DNA of 64,000 bases from Pedobacter boryungensis (GCF_013204825.1 NZ_JABMKV010000002.1:1054001-1118000); one strand, 5' to 3'; counted from the stretch's first letter, positions 17,562 through 29,700 are shown. The notes: a model not told the origin generated them from the letters alone. Translations and numbers: made by a program.

Positions 17562-17595
17562 ATTTGGCGGGCAACAATCCGCCAATTTTTTTTTT
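17562..17595 (+). terminator. Terminator after hpf
   Basis: TTGGCGG / CCGCCAA with an 8-nt loop and ten T. Confidence 0.9.
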
Positions 17596-17605
17596 AAAAT
17601 ATATT

Positions 17606-17634
17606 TTGTTCAAAGATTAATTTTTGTAGATTTG
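17606..17634 (+). promoter_or_regulatory. Promoter of the tRNA-tuf operon
   Basis: TTG (17606) - 18 bp - TAGATTTG (17627-17634), a near-ideal Bacteroidetes promoter. Predicted transcript start near 17641, about 100 nt before the first tRNA. Confidence 0.75.
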
Positions 17635-17739
17635 CATTCCATTTCGGAAGGGGCGTTGGCTCTTGAGAAATTGGAAGTTCTATGAAAGATTAAAATATTA
17701 TCTAAAACGTTTGTTTTATTAAATTAACGAAAGATATAA

Positions 17740-17812
<73 letters not shown>

Positions 17813-17854
17813 CTTTTAGTTTATAGACTTAGCGATAGGTGTTAAACTAAAAGC

Positions 17855-17937
17855 GGGGGGATACCAGAGTGGCCAAATGGGACAGACTGTAACTCTGTTG
17901 TCGCAAGACTTCGAAGGTTCGAATCCTTCTCCCCCCA
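17855..17937 (+). tRNA. tRNA-Tyr (anticodon GTA)
   Basis: 83-nt class II tRNA: acceptor GGGGGGA/TCCCCCC, anticodon stem CAGA/TCTG with loop CTGTAAC, long variable arm, T-arm GAAGG/CCTTC. CCA is not encoded. Confidence 0.97.
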
Positions 17938-18000
17938 CAATCTGATTTTAGATTGTAGATTTAAAAATGACGATGTAAATCTTCAATTGTAAATTGAAAA

Positions 18001-18073
18001 GCGGAAGTAGCTCAGTTGGTAGAGCGATAGCCTTCCAAGCTATAGGTCGCGAGTTCGAACCTCGTCTTCCGCT
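18001..18073 (+). tRNA. tRNA-Gly (anticodon TCC)
   Basis: Acceptor GCGGAAG/CTTCCGC, anticodon stem ATAGC/GCTAT with loop CTTCCAA, T-arm GCGAG/CTCGT with one mismatch-like wobble pair. CCA is not encoded. Confidence 0.97.
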
Positions 18074-18147
18074 CTTGGAAGTTCATTAGTTGAAATGGTT
18101 CAATAAATAACCAAATGAACAAATGAACTGATGAGCTAAAATAATAA

Positions 18148-18219
<72 letters not shown>

Positions 18220-18344
18220 CTGGTAATAATAAAGAAAAACACTTTGTTAAATCTGTAACAACAGAATGAGCAAGGTTTTTTGTATTGAATTTGTATCAAA
18301 CAATAAATAAATAAAAAAGTTAACCTACTAATAAGTATAAAAAC

Positions 18345-19532
18345 ATGGCAAAAGAAAAGTTTGACCGCAGCAAGCCGCACTTAAACATCGGCACTATCGG
18401 TCACGTTGACCACGGTAAAACAACCTTAACAGCAGCTATCACTAAATGTTTAGCTGATGCTGGTTTATCTGAGGCACGTTCATTCGAATCAATTGACTCT
18501 GCTCCAGAGGAAAAAGAAAGAGGTATCACGATTAATACAGCTCACGTTGAGTATTCAACAGCTAACCGTCACTACGCACACGTTGACTGTCCAGGTCACG
18601 CGGATTACGTGAAAAACATGGTTACTGGTGCTGCTCAAATGGACGGTGCAATTATCGTTGTTGCAGCTACAGATGGTCCAATGCCACAAACTCGCGAGCA
18701 CATTCTATTAGCTCGTCAGGTAGGTGTACCTTCATTAGTTGTTTTCATGAACAAAGTTGATATGGTGGATGATCCAGAATTACTAGAACTAGTAGAAATG
18801 GAAGTTCGTGAATTATTATCTTTCTATGAATTCCCTGGTGATGATATTCCTGTAATTCAAGGTTCAGCTCTTGGTGGTTTAAATGGTGATCCAAAATGGG
18901 TAGCTAAAATTATGGAATTAATGGATGCTGTTGATAGCTATATTCCAATTCCTCCACGTTTGACTGATCTTCCATTCTTAATGCCTGTTGAAGATGTATT
19001 CTCGATCACTGGTCGTGGTACTGTAGCAACTGGTCGTATTGAGCGTGGTGTAATCAACTCTGGTGATCCAGTTGAAATCTTAGGTATGGGTGCTGAGAAC
19101 TTAAAATCTACAGTAACTGGTGTTGAGATGTTCCGTAAAATTCTTGATTATGGTGAAGCAGGTGATAACGTAGGTTTATTGTTACGTGGTATTGAGAAAA
19201 CTGATATCCGTCGTGGTATGGTAATCTGTAAACCAGGTTCAGTAACTCCTCACACAGATTTCAAAGCTGAGATCTATGTATTATCAAAAGCAGAAGGTGG
19301 ACGTCACACTCCATTCTTTAACAAATACCGTCCACAATTCTATTTCCGTACTACAGACGTAACTGGTGAGATTTCATTAGCTGAAGGAACTGAAATGGTA
19401 ATGCCAGGTGATAACGTTACAATTACTGTAAAGTTAATTAACGCAATCGCAATGGAAAAAGGTCTACGTTTCGCTATCCGTGAAGGTGGTAGAACTGTAG
19501 GTGCTGGTCAGGTAACTGAAATTTTAAAATAG
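18345..19532 (+). CDS. tuf: Elongation factor Tu
   Basis: A 395-residue GTPase that delivers aminoacyl-tRNA to the ribosome. G1 loop GHVDHGKTT (~19-27), switch [14 protein letters not shown]3 DCPGHADY, G4 NKVD, then beta-barrel domains II and III ([35 protein letters not shown]). Length and ends are standard. It follows four tRNA genes and precedes tRNA-Trp, secE and nusG, a classic bacterial order. Codon choice is more biased than in neighbours, as expected for a highly expressed gene. Confidence 0.99.
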   Translation: MAKEKFDRSKPHLNIGTIGHVDHGKTTLTAAITKCLADAGLSEARSFESIDSAPEEKERGITINTAHVEYSTANRHYAHVDCPGHADYVKNMVTGAAQMDGAIIVVAATDGPMPQTREHILLARQVGVPSLVVFMNKVDMVDDPELLELVEMEVRELLSFYEFPGDDIPVIQGSALGGLNGDPKWVAKIMELMDAVDSYIPIPPRLTDLPFLMPVEDVFSITGRGTVATGRIERGVINSGDPVEILGMGAENLKSTVTGVEMFRKILDYGEAGDNVGLLLRGIEKTDIRRGMVICKPGSVTPHTDFKAEIYVLSKAEGGRHTPFFNKYRPQFYFRTTDVTGEISLAEGTEMVMPGDNVTITVKLINAIAMEKGLRFAIREGGRTVGAGQVTEILK

Positions 19533-19567
19533 TAACCGCAAGCCCTAAGGCTTAAGGATATATGATT

Positions 19568-19602
19568 GCAAAGTACTTAAGATTTTACCTTGAGTACTTT
19601 GC
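19568..19602 (+). terminator. Strong hairpin between tuf and tRNA-Trp
   Basis: 14-bp stem GCAAAGTACTTAAG / CTTGAGTACTTTGC (one G-T pair) with a 7-nt loop but only TTT after it. It may be a partial terminator or a processing signal separating tuf mRNA from the tRNA-Trp/secE part. Confidence 0.5.
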
Positions 19603-19611
19603 TTTCTAATT

Positions 19612-19682
19612 ACGGGAATAGTTCAATGGTAGAATAGAGGTCTCCAAAACCTTTGATCAGGGTTCGAATCCTTGTTCCCGTG
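19612..19682 (+). tRNA. tRNA-Trp (anticodon CCA)
   Basis: 71-nt cloverleaf: acceptor ACGGGAA/TTCCCGT, anticodon loop TCCAAAA, discriminator G. It ends 16 nt before the secE ATG, so 3' processing of the tRNA would define the secE mRNA 5' end. Confidence 0.97.
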
Positions 19683-19698
19683 CATAAAAATTATAAAT

Positions 19699-19890
19699 AT
19701 GGCTAGTGTAGTTCAATTTATTAAAGAATCGTACGAAGAAATGACTCAGAAGGTAACTTGGCCTACTTGGGGTGAATTGCAAAATTCTGCAGTATTGGTT
19801 TTAGTCGCATCACTAATTATTGCTATAGTAATTTATGCAATGGATAATGGTGCTAACTATATATTATCAACTTTTTATAAATCACTTTAA
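19699..19890 (+). CDS. secE: Preprotein translocase subunit SecE
   Basis: A 63-residue single-span membrane protein: MASVVQFIKESYEEMTQKVTWPTWGELQNS amphipathic part, then one transmembrane helix (AVLVLVASLIIAIVIYAM). It stabilises SecY in the translocon. The open frame extends nine codons upstream into the tRNA-Trp gene; ATG 19699 is chosen because it matches family starts and avoids the tRNA. nusG follows after 13 bp. Confidence 0.95.
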   Translation: MASVVQFIKESYEEMTQKVTWPTWGELQNSAVLVLVASLIIAIVIYAMDNGANYILSTFYKSL

Positions 19891-19903
19891 ATTATAGTAC
19901 TAG

Positions 19904-20446
19904 ATGAACGATCAGTTAAAGTGGTATGTAGTTAGAGCGGTAAGTGGTAAAGAGAAAAAAGTAAAACAGTATATCGATTCTGAAATTAGCCGTTTAGGTC
20001 TTTCTCATTTGGTTCCTCAAGTATTAATTCCTATGGAGAAATACTATCAAATGAAAGAAGGAAAGAAAATTGCAAAAGAACGTAATTTTTATCCTGGTTA
20101 TGTTTTAATAGAAGCAGTTTTAGACGGAGAATTGGAACATATTATTAAAGGAATAAATAGTGTTATTGGATTTTTAGGTGATAAAGCTGGAAATGCAATT
20201 CCAATGCGTCAAGCAGAAGTTAACCGTATTTTAGGTAAGGTTGATGAAATGAGCCAGCAAGGTGAAACAATGAATATTGCTTACTATGTAGGTGAGAACA
20301 TTAAAGTAATGGATGGTCCTTTCAACGGTTTTACTGGAGTAATTGAAGAGGTTAACGAAGAAAAGAAAAAATTAAAAGTAATGGTTAAAATCTTTGGGCG
20401 TAAAACACCATTAGAGCTTAACTACATGCAAGTAGAAAAAGAATAA
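19904..20446 (+). CDS. nusG: Transcription termination/antitermination protein NusG
   Basis: A 180-residue RNA-polymerase-binding factor: N-terminal NGN domain (KWYVVRAVSGKEKKVKQYI ... RNFYPGYVLIE) and C-terminal KOW domain (VMDGPFNGFTGVIEEVNEEKKKLKV). It links RNA polymerase with the ribosome or Rho. Normal length; followed by a terminator at 20469, separating it from rplK. Confidence 0.98.
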   Translation: MNDQLKWYVVRAVSGKEKKVKQYIDSEISRLGLSHLVPQVLIPMEKYYQMKEGKKIAKERNFYPGYVLIEAVLDGELEHIIKGINSVIGFLGDKAGNAIPMRQAEVNRILGKVDEMSQQGETMNIAYYVGENIKVMDGPFNGFTGVIEEVNEEKKKLKVMVKIFGRKTPLELNYMQVEKE

Positions 20447-20468
20447 GTTTTTTTACAAAATATATTTG

Positions 20469-20505
20469 AGGACTGCAAGATTATTCATATCTTTGCAGTC
20501 CTTTT
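20469..20505 (+). terminator. Terminator between nusG and rplK
   Basis: AGGACTGCAA-GAT / ATC-TTTGCAGTCCT stem followed by TTTT. The ribosomal-protein genes downstream therefore probably have their own promoter in 20506-20601. Confidence 0.85.
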
Positions 20506-20601
20506 GGTTTATGTGGATTTTTATATCCCATTCTCAAAAGGAACAAAATGTTACATGCTTCCAATATTTAACATTGAGTATTACAATTAACAAATCAGAA
20601 A

Positions 20602-21045
20602 ATGGCAAAAGAAGTCGGTGCACTTGTTAAATTACAAATCAAAGGCGGAGCTGCAAACCCATCACCACCAGTAGGACCTGCATTAGGTGCTAAAGGTGTT
20701 AATATCATGGAGTTTTGTAAACAATTCAATGCTCGTACCCAAGATAAGCCAGGTAAAGTATTACCAGTTGTGATTACTGTATATGTGGACAAGTCTTTCG
20801 AATTCATCATCAAAACCCCTCCAGTTGCTATCCAATTATTGGAAGCTACTAAGTTACAGAGTGGTTCTGCTGAGCCCAACCGTAAGAAAGTTGGTTCGGT
20901 GACTTGGGATCAAGTTAAGTCAATTGCTGAAGATAAGATGACTGATTTAAATGCATTCACTATCGAATCTGCTATGAAAATGGTAGCAGGTACAGCACGC
21001 AGTATGGGAATCACCGTTAGTGGTGATGCACCCTGGACAAATTAA
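20602..21045 (+). CDS. rplK: 50S ribosomal protein uL11
   Basis: 147 residues with the family opening [25 protein letters not shown] and C-terminal rRNA-binding domain ([19 protein letters not shown]). uL11 forms the GTPase-associated centre with 23S rRNA and L10/L12. First gene of rplKAJL; a ~95-bp leader follows the nusG terminator. Confidence 0.98.
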   Translation: MAKEVGALVKLQIKGGAANPSPPVGPALGAKGVNIMEFCKQFNARTQDKPGKVLPVVITVYVDKSFEFIIKTPPVAIQLLEATKLQSGSAEPNRKKVGSVTWDQVKSIAEDKMTDLNAFTIESAMKMVAGTARSMGITVSGDAPWTN

Positions 21046-21068
21046 TTAACAAAAAACAGTTTACAACA

Positions 21069-21767
21069 GTGGCGAAATTAACAAAAAATCAAAAACTGGC
21101 ACACGCTAAACTAGAAATCGGCAAATCGTATTCTTTACAGGATGCGGCTGCTTTGGTAAAAGAAATCACTACAACTAAATTTGATGCATCGGTTGATATC
21201 GATGTGAGTTTAGGTGTTGATCCACGTAAGGCTAATCAAATGGTACGTGGTATTGCTACTTTACCTCATGGTACAGGTAAAACTGTACGTGTTTTAGTAC
21301 TTTGTACTCCTGATAAGGAAGAAGAGGCTAAAGCTGCAGGAGCAGATTTCGTTGGTTTAGACGAATATGTGGCTAAGATTGAAGGTGGTTGGACAGATGT
21401 TGACATTATTATCACTACTCCTGCTTGTATGGCAAAAGTAGGTAAATTGGGCCGTGTTTTAGGACCAAGAAACCTTATGCCAAACCCAAAATCAGGTACA
21501 GTAACTAACGAAGTTGGTAAAGCTGTAACTGACGTAAAAGGCGGTAAGATTGATTTTAAAGTTGACAAAACTGGTATCATCCATGCTTCGATAGGAAAAG
21601 TATCATTCTCAGCAGAGAAAATATATGAAAATGCGTTAGAAGTACTTCAAACGATTTCAAAATTAAAACCTTCTGCTGCAAAAGGAACTTATTTTAAAAG
21701 CATTCACGTGTCTTCTACAATGAGTCCTGGAATTGCAATCGAAACTAAATCAGTAGCGGGGATCTAA
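21069..21767 (+). CDS. rplA: 50S ribosomal protein uL1
   Basis: 232 residues starting at GTG 21069 ([18 protein letters not shown]), with the conserved [19 protein letters not shown] segment. uL1 shapes the L1 stalk at the E site and in other bacteria represses its own operon by binding the leader mRNA. The GTG start is supported by the match to family starts. Confidence 0.98.
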   Translation: MAKLTKNQKLAHAKLEIGKSYSLQDAAALVKEITTTKFDASVDIDVSLGVDPRKANQMVRGIATLPHGTGKTVRVLVLCTPDKEEEAKAAGADFVGLDEYVAKIEGGWTDVDIIITTPACMAKVGKLGRVLGPRNLMPNPKSGTVTNEVGKAVTDVKGGKIDFKVDKTGIIHASIGKVSFSAEKIYENALEVLQTISKLKPSAAKGTYFKSIHVSSTMSPGIAIETKSVAGI

Positions 21768-21769
21768 TT

Positions 21770-22291
21770 ATGAACAGAGAAGAAAAACAAGAAGTAGTTT
21801 TAGCTCTACAAGAGAAAATGCAAGAGTATGGCAATTTTTATATTGCTGATACCTCAGGCTTATCTGTTGAGAAAGTAAATAACATCCGTCGCAAATGTTT
21901 CGAAAGCGGTATCGAAATGAAAGTTGCTAAAAATACATTAATCAAAATTGCGATTGATGGATTAGAAGGCGACTCATCTGAGATATTCACAGCATTAAAA
22001 GGTCAATCGGCTTTATTATTTTCAAAAGTAGGTAATGGTCCAGCAAAGCTGATCAAAGCCTTAAGAAAAGGTAAAGAAGAGAAACCAGTGCTTAAAGCAG
22101 CTTATATCGACTCAGCAATATTTGTTGGTGATAATCACCTAGATTCATTAGTAAGTCTTAAATCAAGAGAAGAGCTTATTGGCGATATCATAGGATTATT
22201 ACAATCACCAGCTAAAAACGTTGTTTCGGCATTAAAATCAAGCGGTGGAAAACTAGCAGGTATAGTTAAAACACTACAAGAAAGAGGTTAA
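21770..22291 (+). CDS. rplJ: 50S ribosomal protein uL10
   Basis: 173 residues (MNREEKQEVVLALQEKMQEY; FESGIEMKVAKNTLIKIAI), base of the ribosomal stalk that binds L7/L12 dimers through its C-terminal helix. It starts 2 bp after rplA, implying coupling. Confidence 0.97.
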   Translation: MNREEKQEVVLALQEKMQEYGNFYIADTSGLSVEKVNNIRRKCFESGIEMKVAKNTLIKIAIDGLEGDSSEIFTALKGQSALLFSKVGNGPAKLIKALRKGKEEKPVLKAAYIDSAIFVGDNHLDSLVSLKSREELIGDIIGLLQSPAKNVVSALKSSGGKLAGIVKTLQERG

Positions 22292-22354
22292 CGAACACCT
22301 AAAGTTCGAATTAAAACAATATTATTTTACGTAAATTTTTAAAATCTTAATAAA

Positions 22355-22732
22355 ATGGCAGATTTAAAAGCGTTTGCTGAGCAATTAGTAAACTTAACAG
22401 TTAAAGAAGTTAACGAATTAGCTCAAATCTTAAAAGACGAGTATGGTATCGAACCAGCTGCTGCGGCAGTTGCTGTTGCAGGTCCTGCTGCTGGTGGCGA
22501 AGCTGCTGCAGTTGAAGAAAAATCTACTTTCGATGTAATTTTGAAAGAAGCTGGTGGTCAGAAATTAGCAGTTGTAAAACTTGTTAAAGACTTAACTGGT
22601 TTAGGTTTGAAAGAAGCAAAAGACTTAGTTGATGGTGCACCAAAAGAATTAAAAGCTGGTGTTGCTAAAGACGAAGCTGAAGCTTTGAAAAAACAATTAG
22701 AAGAAGCTGGAGCTGTAGTTGAGATTAAGTAA
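22355..22732 (+). CDS. rplL: 50S ribosomal protein bL12
   Basis: 125 residues: N-terminal dimerisation helices, an Ala/Gly-rich hinge ([20 protein letters not shown]) and the C-terminal factor-binding domain ([20 protein letters not shown]). It recruits translational GTPases. A hairpin at 22762 separates it from rpoB. Confidence 0.98.
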   Translation: MADLKAFAEQLVNLTVKEVNELAQILKDEYGIEPAAAAVAVAGPAAGGEAAAVEEKSTFDVILKEAGGQKLAVVKLVKDLTGLGLKEAKDLVDGAPKELKAGVAKDEAEALKKQLEEAGAVVEIK

Positions 22733-22761
22733 TCACTTAATTTTAACGAACCTTTAAGAAA

Positions 22762-22787
22762 AGACTCCGACTGTAAAGTCGGAGTCT
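22762..22787 (+). terminator. Attenuator hairpin between rplL and rpoB
   Basis: Perfect 11-bp stem AGACTCCGACT / AGTCGGAGTCT with GTAA loop, followed by ATTCC rather than a T-run. Position and weak U-tract fit partial termination that lowers rpoBC expression relative to rplJL. Confidence 0.7.
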
Positions 22788-22885
22788 ATTCCTGTTTATA
22801 AACATTTCATCTTGTTTGGTTGGTGAAATGCTTCGAGGCAAACCAAGCAAATAGTTTATTCTTAAACTAAATTAAATTTAGTCCC

Positions 22886-25800
22886 TTGGCAAATAAAGTC
22901 GTAGACCAAAGAGTAAATTTTGCACGTAGTAAGCACATTATTGATTATCCAGATTTTCTGGATGTGCAGTTGCAATCATTTAGAGAATTTTTTCAGATAG
23001 AAACCACTTCAGATAACCGTCACACAGAAGGTTTATTTAAAGTATTTGCTGAAAATTTCCCAATCACTGATTCTAGAAACATATTCGTTTTAGAATTTTT
23101 AGATTATTTTATTGACCCACCACGTTATGACATTCCAGAATGTATTGATCGTGGGTTAACTTACAGTGTTCCGTTAAAAGCAAAGCTTAAACTTTCTTGT
23201 AACGATGCAGAACATGAGGATTTTGAAACTATCATTCAAGATGTATACTTAGGAACCATACCATATATGACTCCTAAAGGTACATTCGTGATTAACGGTG
23301 CAGAACGTGTAATTGTTTCTCAATTGCACAGATCTCCAGGTGTGTTTTTCGGTCAAAGCCGTCACACAAATGGAACTAAACTGTACTCTGCTCGTGTGAT
23401 TCCTTTTAAAGGTTCTTGGATTGAGTTCGCTACAGACGTTAATAACGTAATGTATGCGTATATCGACCGTAAGAAAAAATTCCCGGTAACCACCTTATTA
23501 CGTGCAATCGGTTATGATTCTGATAAAGACATCTTAGAATTATTTGATCTTGCTGACGAAGTAAAAGTTAGCAAATCTGGTTTGAAGAAGTATACAGGTC
23601 GTAAACTTGCTGCAAGAGTTTTAAGAAAATGGACTGAAGATTTTGTAGATGAGGATACAGGTGAAGTTGTTTCTATAGATCGTAATGAAGTTATCTTAGA
23701 TAGGGATACCGTTCTTGAAGACGACCATATCGATATGATCATCGATGCAGGTGTTAAAACTATCATCTTGTCTAAAGAAGATGGTGCATCTCAAGCTGAT
23801 TATACCATTATATACAATACTTTACAAAAAGATACTTCAAACTCTGAAAAAGAGGCTGTTGAAAACATCTATCGTGCTTTGCGTAACGCAGAACCACCTG
23901 ATGAAGAAACTGCAAGAGGTATCATTGAGCGTTTATTTTTCTCTGATAAACGTTATGACTTAGGTGATGTAGGTAGATACCGTATCAACCGTAAGTTAAA
24001 AATGGATACTCCAGATCATGTGAAAGTATTAACTAAAGCAGATATTATCGCTATTGTTAAATACTTGATCAAATTGATCAACTCTAAAGAAGAAGTGGAT
24101 GATATTGATCACTTGTCTAACCGTCGTGTTCGTACAGTAGGTGAGCAATTATATGCGCAATTCGGTGTTGGTTTAGCTCGTATGGCTAGAACTATCCGTG
24201 AGCGTATGAACATTCGTGATAATGAGGTGTTTACACCAACTGATTTGATTAATGCCCGTACTTTATCGTCGGTTATTAACTCATTCTTTGGTACAAACCA
24301 ATTATCTCAGTTTATGGATCAAACCAATCCTTTGGCAGAGATTACACACAAACGTCGTTTGTCAGCTTTAGGCCCAGGTGGTTTATCACGTGAGCGTGCT
24401 GGTTTCGAGGTTCGTGACGTTCACTATACTCACTATGGTCGTTTATGTACCATTGAAACTCCAGAGGGACCAAACATTGGTTTGATTTCATCACTATGTG
24501 TACACGCTAAAATTAACAATTTAGGTTTCATCGAAACTCCTTATAAAATTGTTGAGAATGGTGTTGTGGCAGTAGAAAAAGATGTAATTTATCTTTCGGC
24601 TGAGGATGAGGATGGTAAAACTATTGCTCAGGCTAATGCTGAATATGATGATAAAGGTAACTTTACAACTGCAAGAGTTAAAGCACGTTATGAGGGTGAC
24701 TTCCCAATTATTGAGCCTGAGAAATTAGACTTAATGGATATTGCTCCTAACCAAATTACCTCTATCGCAGCTTCATTAATTCCTTTCTTGGAACATGATG
24801 ATGCGAACAGGGCTTTGATGGGATCGAACATGCAACGTCAGGCAGTGCCTTTATTACGTCCAGAAGCTCCAATTGTTGGTACAGGTTTGGAAGGTCGCGT
24901 TGCTCGTGACTCAAGAACTTTGATCAATGCAGAAGGTGATGGTGTTGTAGAATATGTAGATGCTAACGAAATCACTATTAAATATGTACGTAACGATGGA
25001 GATCGTTTGGTATCTTTTGAAGGTGATAGCAAAACTTATAAATTAACTAAGTTCAAAAAAACCAACCAGAATACTTGTATCAACTTAAAACCTATCGTTA
25101 AAAAAGGCGAGAAAGTTAGCAAAGGACAAGTTTTATGTGAAGGTTATGCAACTGAAAATGGAGAGTTAGCATTAGGAAGAAACTTAAAAGTAGCTTTCAT
25201 GCCTTGGCAAGGATATAACTTTGAGGATGCGATTGTAATTAACGAGCGTATTGTTAGAGATGATATCTTTACCTCTTTACACATTGAAGAGTTTGAATTA
25301 GAAGTACGTGATACTAAACGTGGTGAAGAGGAGTTAACTCCAGATATCCCTAACGTTTCTGAAGAAGCTACTAAAGATTTAGATGAAAACGGTATCATCC
25401 GTATTGGTGCTGAAGTAAAAGAAGGTGATATCCTTATTGGTAAAATTACACCAAAAGGTGAGTCTGACCCTTCTCCAGAAGAGAAATTACTTCGTGCAAT
25501 CTTTGGTGATAAAGCTGGTGATGTTAAAGATGCTTCATTAAAAACTCCACCTTCAATTAAAGGTGTGGTAATTGATACTAAATTGTTCTCAAGAGCTAAG
25601 AAAACTACTAAAGCAGAAGAAAAATCAGCAATTGAGAAATTAGATAAAAGATATAATTTAGCTACAGAGAACCTTAAAAACGAATTAGTTGATAAATTAT
25701 TCCAAATCGTAAACGGTAAAACATCTCAAGGTGTATTCAATGTTTACAAGGAAATGTTAATCGCTAAAGGAGCTAAGTTTACTCAGAAAATATTAGCAGA

Positions 25801-26692
25801 CCTAGAGTATGCTCATATTAATCCATACAAATGGACAACTGATGATGATAAAAACGATCAAATCAAGTTGTTGTTACATAACTATGGTATTCGTGTAAAC
25901 GAAGAATTAGGTGCTTATAAACGCGATAAATTTGCAATTAGTGTTGGTGATGAGTTACCATCAGGAATTGTTCAAATGGCGAAAGTTTATGTAGCTAAAA
26001 AACGTAAATTAAAAGTAGGTGATAAGATGGCGGGTCGTCACGGTAACAAGGGTATTGTTGCTCGTATTGTACGTGATGAAGATATGCCATTCTTAGAAGA
26101 TGGAACACCAGTTGATATTGTGTTGAACCCACTAGGTGTACCTTCACGTATGAACTTGGGTCAGATCTACGAAACTGTATTAGCTTGGGCCGGTAAAGAA
26201 TTGGGCGTTAAATTTGCAACTCCAATTTTTGATGGTGCTAAATCTGATGAGGTTGAAGAGTGGATTGCTAAGGCAGGTGTACCAGCTTCTGGTAGAACTT
26301 ACTTACACAATGGTTTAACTGGTGAGAAATTTGATCAACCAACAACAGTGGGTATTATTTATATGCTTAAACTGGGTCACATGGTTGATGATAAGATGCA
26401 CGCTCGTTCTATCGGACCATACTCATTAATTACACAACAACCATTGGGTGGTAAAGCTCAATTCGGTGGTCAGCGTTTTGGTGAGATGGAGGTTTGGGCA
26501 TTAGAGGCATTTGGTGCAGCTAATATTCTTCAAGAGATCTTAACAGTTAAATCTGATGATGTTATTGGAAGAGCCAAAACTTACGAAGCCATCGTTAAAG
26601 GCGAAAACCTACCAACTCCAGGTGTACCAGAATCATTTAATGTATTGGTACATGAGTTACGCGGATTAGGTTTAGATATTACGTTAGACTAA
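22886..26692 (+). CDS. rpoB: RNA polymerase beta subunit
   Basis: 1268 residues. Starts at TTG 22886 ([20 protein letters not shown]); no in-frame ATG precedes the conserved N-terminus, so the start codon is rare but well supported. Visible landmarks are the rifampicin region ([37 protein letters not shown]), [13 protein letters not shown] and the C-terminal [20 protein letters not shown]. Forms the polymerase core with RpoA and RpoC. The rifampicin-region residues look wild-type. Confidence 0.99.
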   Translation: MANKVVDQRVNFARSKHIIDYPDFLDVQLQSFREFFQIETTSDNRHTEGLFKVFAENFPITDSRNIFVLEFLDYFIDPPRYDIPECIDRGLTYSVPLKAKLKLSCNDAEHEDFETIIQDVYLGTIPYMTPKGTFVINGAERVIVSQLHRSPGVFFGQSRHTNGTKLYSARVIPFKGSWIEFATDVNNVMYAYIDRKKKFPVTTLLRAIGYDSDKDILELFDLADEVKVSKSGLKKYTGRKLAARVLRKWTEDFVDEDTGEVVSIDRNEVILDRDTVLEDDHIDMIIDAGVKTIILSKEDGASQADYTIIYNTLQKDTSNSEKEAVENIYRALRNAEPPDEETARGIIERLFFSDKRYDLGDVGRYRINRKLKMDTPDHVKVLTKADIIAIVKYLIKLINSKEEVDDIDHLSNRRVRTVGEQLYAQFGVGLARMARTIRERMNIRDNEVFTPTDLINARTLSSVINSFFGTNQLSQFMDQTNPLAEITHKRRLSALGPGGLSRERAGFEVRDVHYTHYGRLCTIETPEGPNIGLISSLCVHAKINNLGFIETPYKIVENGVVAVEKDVIYLSAEDEDGKTIAQANAEYDDKGNFTTARVKARYEGDFPIIEPEKLDLMDIAPNQITSIAASLIPFLEHDDANRALMGSNMQRQAVPLLRPEAPIVGTGLEGRVARDSRTLINAEGDGVVEYVDANEITIKYVRNDGDRLVSFEGDSKTYKLTKFKKTNQNTCINLKPIVKKGEKVSKGQVLCEGYATENGELALGRNLKVAFMPWQGYNFEDAIVINERIVRDDIFTSLHIEEFELEVRDTKRGEEELTPDIPNVSEEATKDLDENGIIRIGAEVKEGDILIGKITPKGESDPSPEEKLLRAIFGDKAGDVKDASLKTPPSIKGVVIDTKLFSRAKKTTKAEEKSAIEKLDKRYNLATENLKNELVDKLFQIVNGKTSQGVFNVYKEMLIAKGAKFTQKILADLEYAHINPYKWTTDDDKNDQIKLLLHNYGIRVNEELGAYKRDKFAISVGDELPSGIVQMAKVYVAKKRKLKVGDKMAGRHGNKGIVARIVRDEDMPFLEDGTPVDIVLNPLGVPSRMNLGQIYETVLAWAGKELGVKFATPIFDGAKSDEVEEWIAKAGVPASGRTYLHNGLTGEKFDQPTTVGIIYMLKLGHMVDDKMHARSIGPYSLITQQPLGGKAQFGGQRFGEMEVWALEAFGAANILQEILTVKSDDVIGRAKTYEAIVKGENLPTPGVPESFNVLVHELRGLGLDITLD

Positions 26693-26709
26693 CGTTGAAA
26701 AGTTGTAAG

Positions 26710-26750
26710 GTTGGAATGTTGAAAGGTTAGCCTAAACATTCCAACTTTTT
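26710..26750 (+). terminator. Hairpin between rpoB and rpoC
   Basis: Perfect 11-bp stem GTTGGAATGTT / AACATTCCAAC with a 14-nt loop and TTTTT. It resembles a terminator placed inside an essential operon and is built from the low-complexity GTTGGAA-type repeat common in this genome's gaps. Confidence 0.6.
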
Positions 26751-26778
26751 AAACCTTCCAACATTTAAACACATTAGT

Positions 26779-29700
26779 ATGTCTTACAAAAAGGATAATA
26801 AATTAAAAAGCAATTTCACCTCGATTACCATTAGCTTGGCATCGCCTGAGAATATTTTAGAGCGTTCAAGTGGTGAGGTGTTAAAACCTGAGACTATCAA
26901 TTATCGTACTTACAAACCTGAACGCGATGGTTTGTTTTGCGAGCGTATTTTTGGTCCAGTAAAAGATTACGAATGTCACTGTGGTAAATACAAACGTATC
27001 CGTTATAAAGGTATTGTTTGCGACCGTTGTGGTGTTGAGGTAACTGAGAAAAAAGTACGTAGAGAGCGTATGGGTCACATCAATTTGGTGGTACCTGTAG
27101 CGCATATCTGGTATTTCCGTTCTTTACCTAACAAAATCGGTTATCTTTTAGGTTTACCTACCAAAAGACTAGATTTGATCATTTATTACGAACGTTATGT
27201 AGTAATTCAAGCTGGTTTAATGGCAGAACAAGGTATCAACTATATGGACTTCTTAACTGAGGAAGAATATTTAGATATCTTAGATAAATTACCTAAAGAA
27301 AATCAATATTTAGACGATAAAGACCCTAATAAATTTGTTGCCAAAATGGGAGCAGAAGCGTTAGAAGATTTATTAAAACGTATTGATTTAGATAGCTTAT
27401 CTTACAATTTACGTCACCAAGCTGCTAACGAAACTTCTCAACAACGTAAAAACGAGGCTTTAAAACGCCTTCAAGTTGTAGAAGCTTTCCGTGGTGCTAG
27501 AACTCGTATTGAGAATAACCCAGAGTGGATGATTATTAAAATCGTTCCAGTTATTCCACCAGAATTACGTCCTTTAGTGCCTCTAGAAGGTGGTCGTTTT
27601 GCAACTTCAGATTTGAACGATTTATATCGTCGTGTAATTATCCGTAATAACCGTTTAAAACGTTTGATCGAGATTAAAGCACCAGAAGTTATTTTACGTA
27701 ACGAAAAACGTATGTTACAGGAAGCTGTAGATTCGTTATTCGATAACTCACGTAAAGTAAATGCTGTTAAAACTGAAGGTAACAGAGCATTAAAATCGTT
27801 ATCAGATATTTTAAAAGGTAAACAAGGTCGTTTCCGTCAAAACTTACTAGGTAAACGTGTAGATTATTCTGCTCGTTCGGTAATTGTTGTAGGACCAAAC
27901 CTTAAATTGCATGAGTGTGGTTTACCTAAAGATATGGCTGCTGAGCTATTCAAACCGTTTATCATTCGTAAGATGATTGAGCGTGGAATAGTGAAAACAG
28001 TTAAGTCTGCTAAGAAAATCGTAGATAGAAAGGATCCATTAGTTTGGGATATTCTTGAAAACGTATTGAAAGGACACCCAGTATTACTAAACCGTGCTCC
28101 TACTTTGCACAGGCTAGGTATTCAGTCTTTCCAACCTAAATTAGTAGAAGGAAAAGCAATTCAATTACACCCGTTAGTTTGTACTGCATTTAACGCGGAT
28201 TTTGACGGTGACCAGATGGCTGTGCATTTACCTTTAGGTCATGCCGCAATTTTGGAAGCCCAAGTATTGATGCTAGCTGCACACAACATCTTAAACCCTG
28301 CAAATGGTACACCAATTACTGTTCCATCTCAGGATATGGTTTTGGGTCTTTATTATATTACTAAAGGCCGTAGAACTGATGCAAACCGTGTAGTTAAAGG
28401 ACAAGATTCATCATTCTATTCTCCGGAAGAAGTAATTATTGCTTACAACGAAAAGAAAATTGATTTACACGCTTTCATTAAAGTGAAAGTTAATGTAAAA
28501 CAAGAGGATGGAACGATTGTAAATAAATTAACTGAAACTACTGTTGGTAGAGTTTTATTCAACCAAATGGTGCCAGAAGAAGTGGGTTATATCAACGAAC
28601 TATTAACCAAAAAATCTTTAAGAGATATTATTGGTGAAGTAGTAAAAATGACTGGTATGGCTCGTTCTGCAAGATTCCTTGATGATATCAAAGAGCTTGG
28701 ATTTAAAATGGCTTTCCAAGGTGGATTATCATTTAACTTGCAAGATGTTAATATTCCAGTAGAGAAACATACTTTACTAGAACAAGCAGCTGGCGAAGTT
28801 GAAGAGGTAAGAAACAACTACAACATGGGTTTCATTACCAACAACGAGCGTTACAACCAAATTATCGATATCTGGACACGTATCAACAACCGTTTAACTA
28901 CGTTTGTAATGAACCAATTGTCTAGCGATAACCAAGGTTTCAACTCTGTTTATATGATGCTTGACTCTGGAGCCCGTGGTTCTAAGGAGCAAATTCGTCA
29001 GTTAGCAGGTATGCGTGGTTTGATGGCTAAGCCTCAAAAATCTGGTTCAGGTGGTGAGATTATCGAAAACCCAATCTTATCTAACTTTAAAGAAGGATTA
29101 TCGGTATTAGAATACTTTATCTCTACTCACGGTGCTCGTAAAGGATTGGCGGATACAGCGTTAAAAACAGCTGATGCGGGTTACTTAACTCGTCGTTTAC
29201 ATGACGTTGCACAAGATATGATTGTTAATGCGGTAGATTGTGGTACTTTAAGAGGTATGTACACTACAGCATTAAAAGATAATGAAGATGTTGTTGAACC
29301 ATTATATGAACGTATTTTAGGACGTACTTCTTTACATGATGTTTATCACCCATTAACTGGCGATTTATTAGTTGGTGCAGGTGCAGATATTGAAGAAGAT
29401 ATTGCTAAAGCGATCGAAGAATCTCCATTAGAAGGTATTGAAATTCGTTCGGTATTAACTTGCGAGAATAAACGTGGTGTTTGTGCTTTATGTTACGGAC
29501 GTAACTTGGCATCTGGTAAACGTGTTCAAAGAGGTGAGGCTGTAGGTGTAATTGCTGCACAGTCAATCGGTGAGCCGGGTACACAGTTAACACTTCGTAC
29601 ATTCCACGTGGGTGGTACGGCATCTAACATTGCCAACGAATCTCAAATCAACGCTAAATTTGATGGAGTTATCGAATTTGAAAACTTACGTACGGTAGAA

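Noticed and set aside
19672..19698. Nine-codon extension of SecE
   Set aside because: It lies inside the tRNA-Trp gene.
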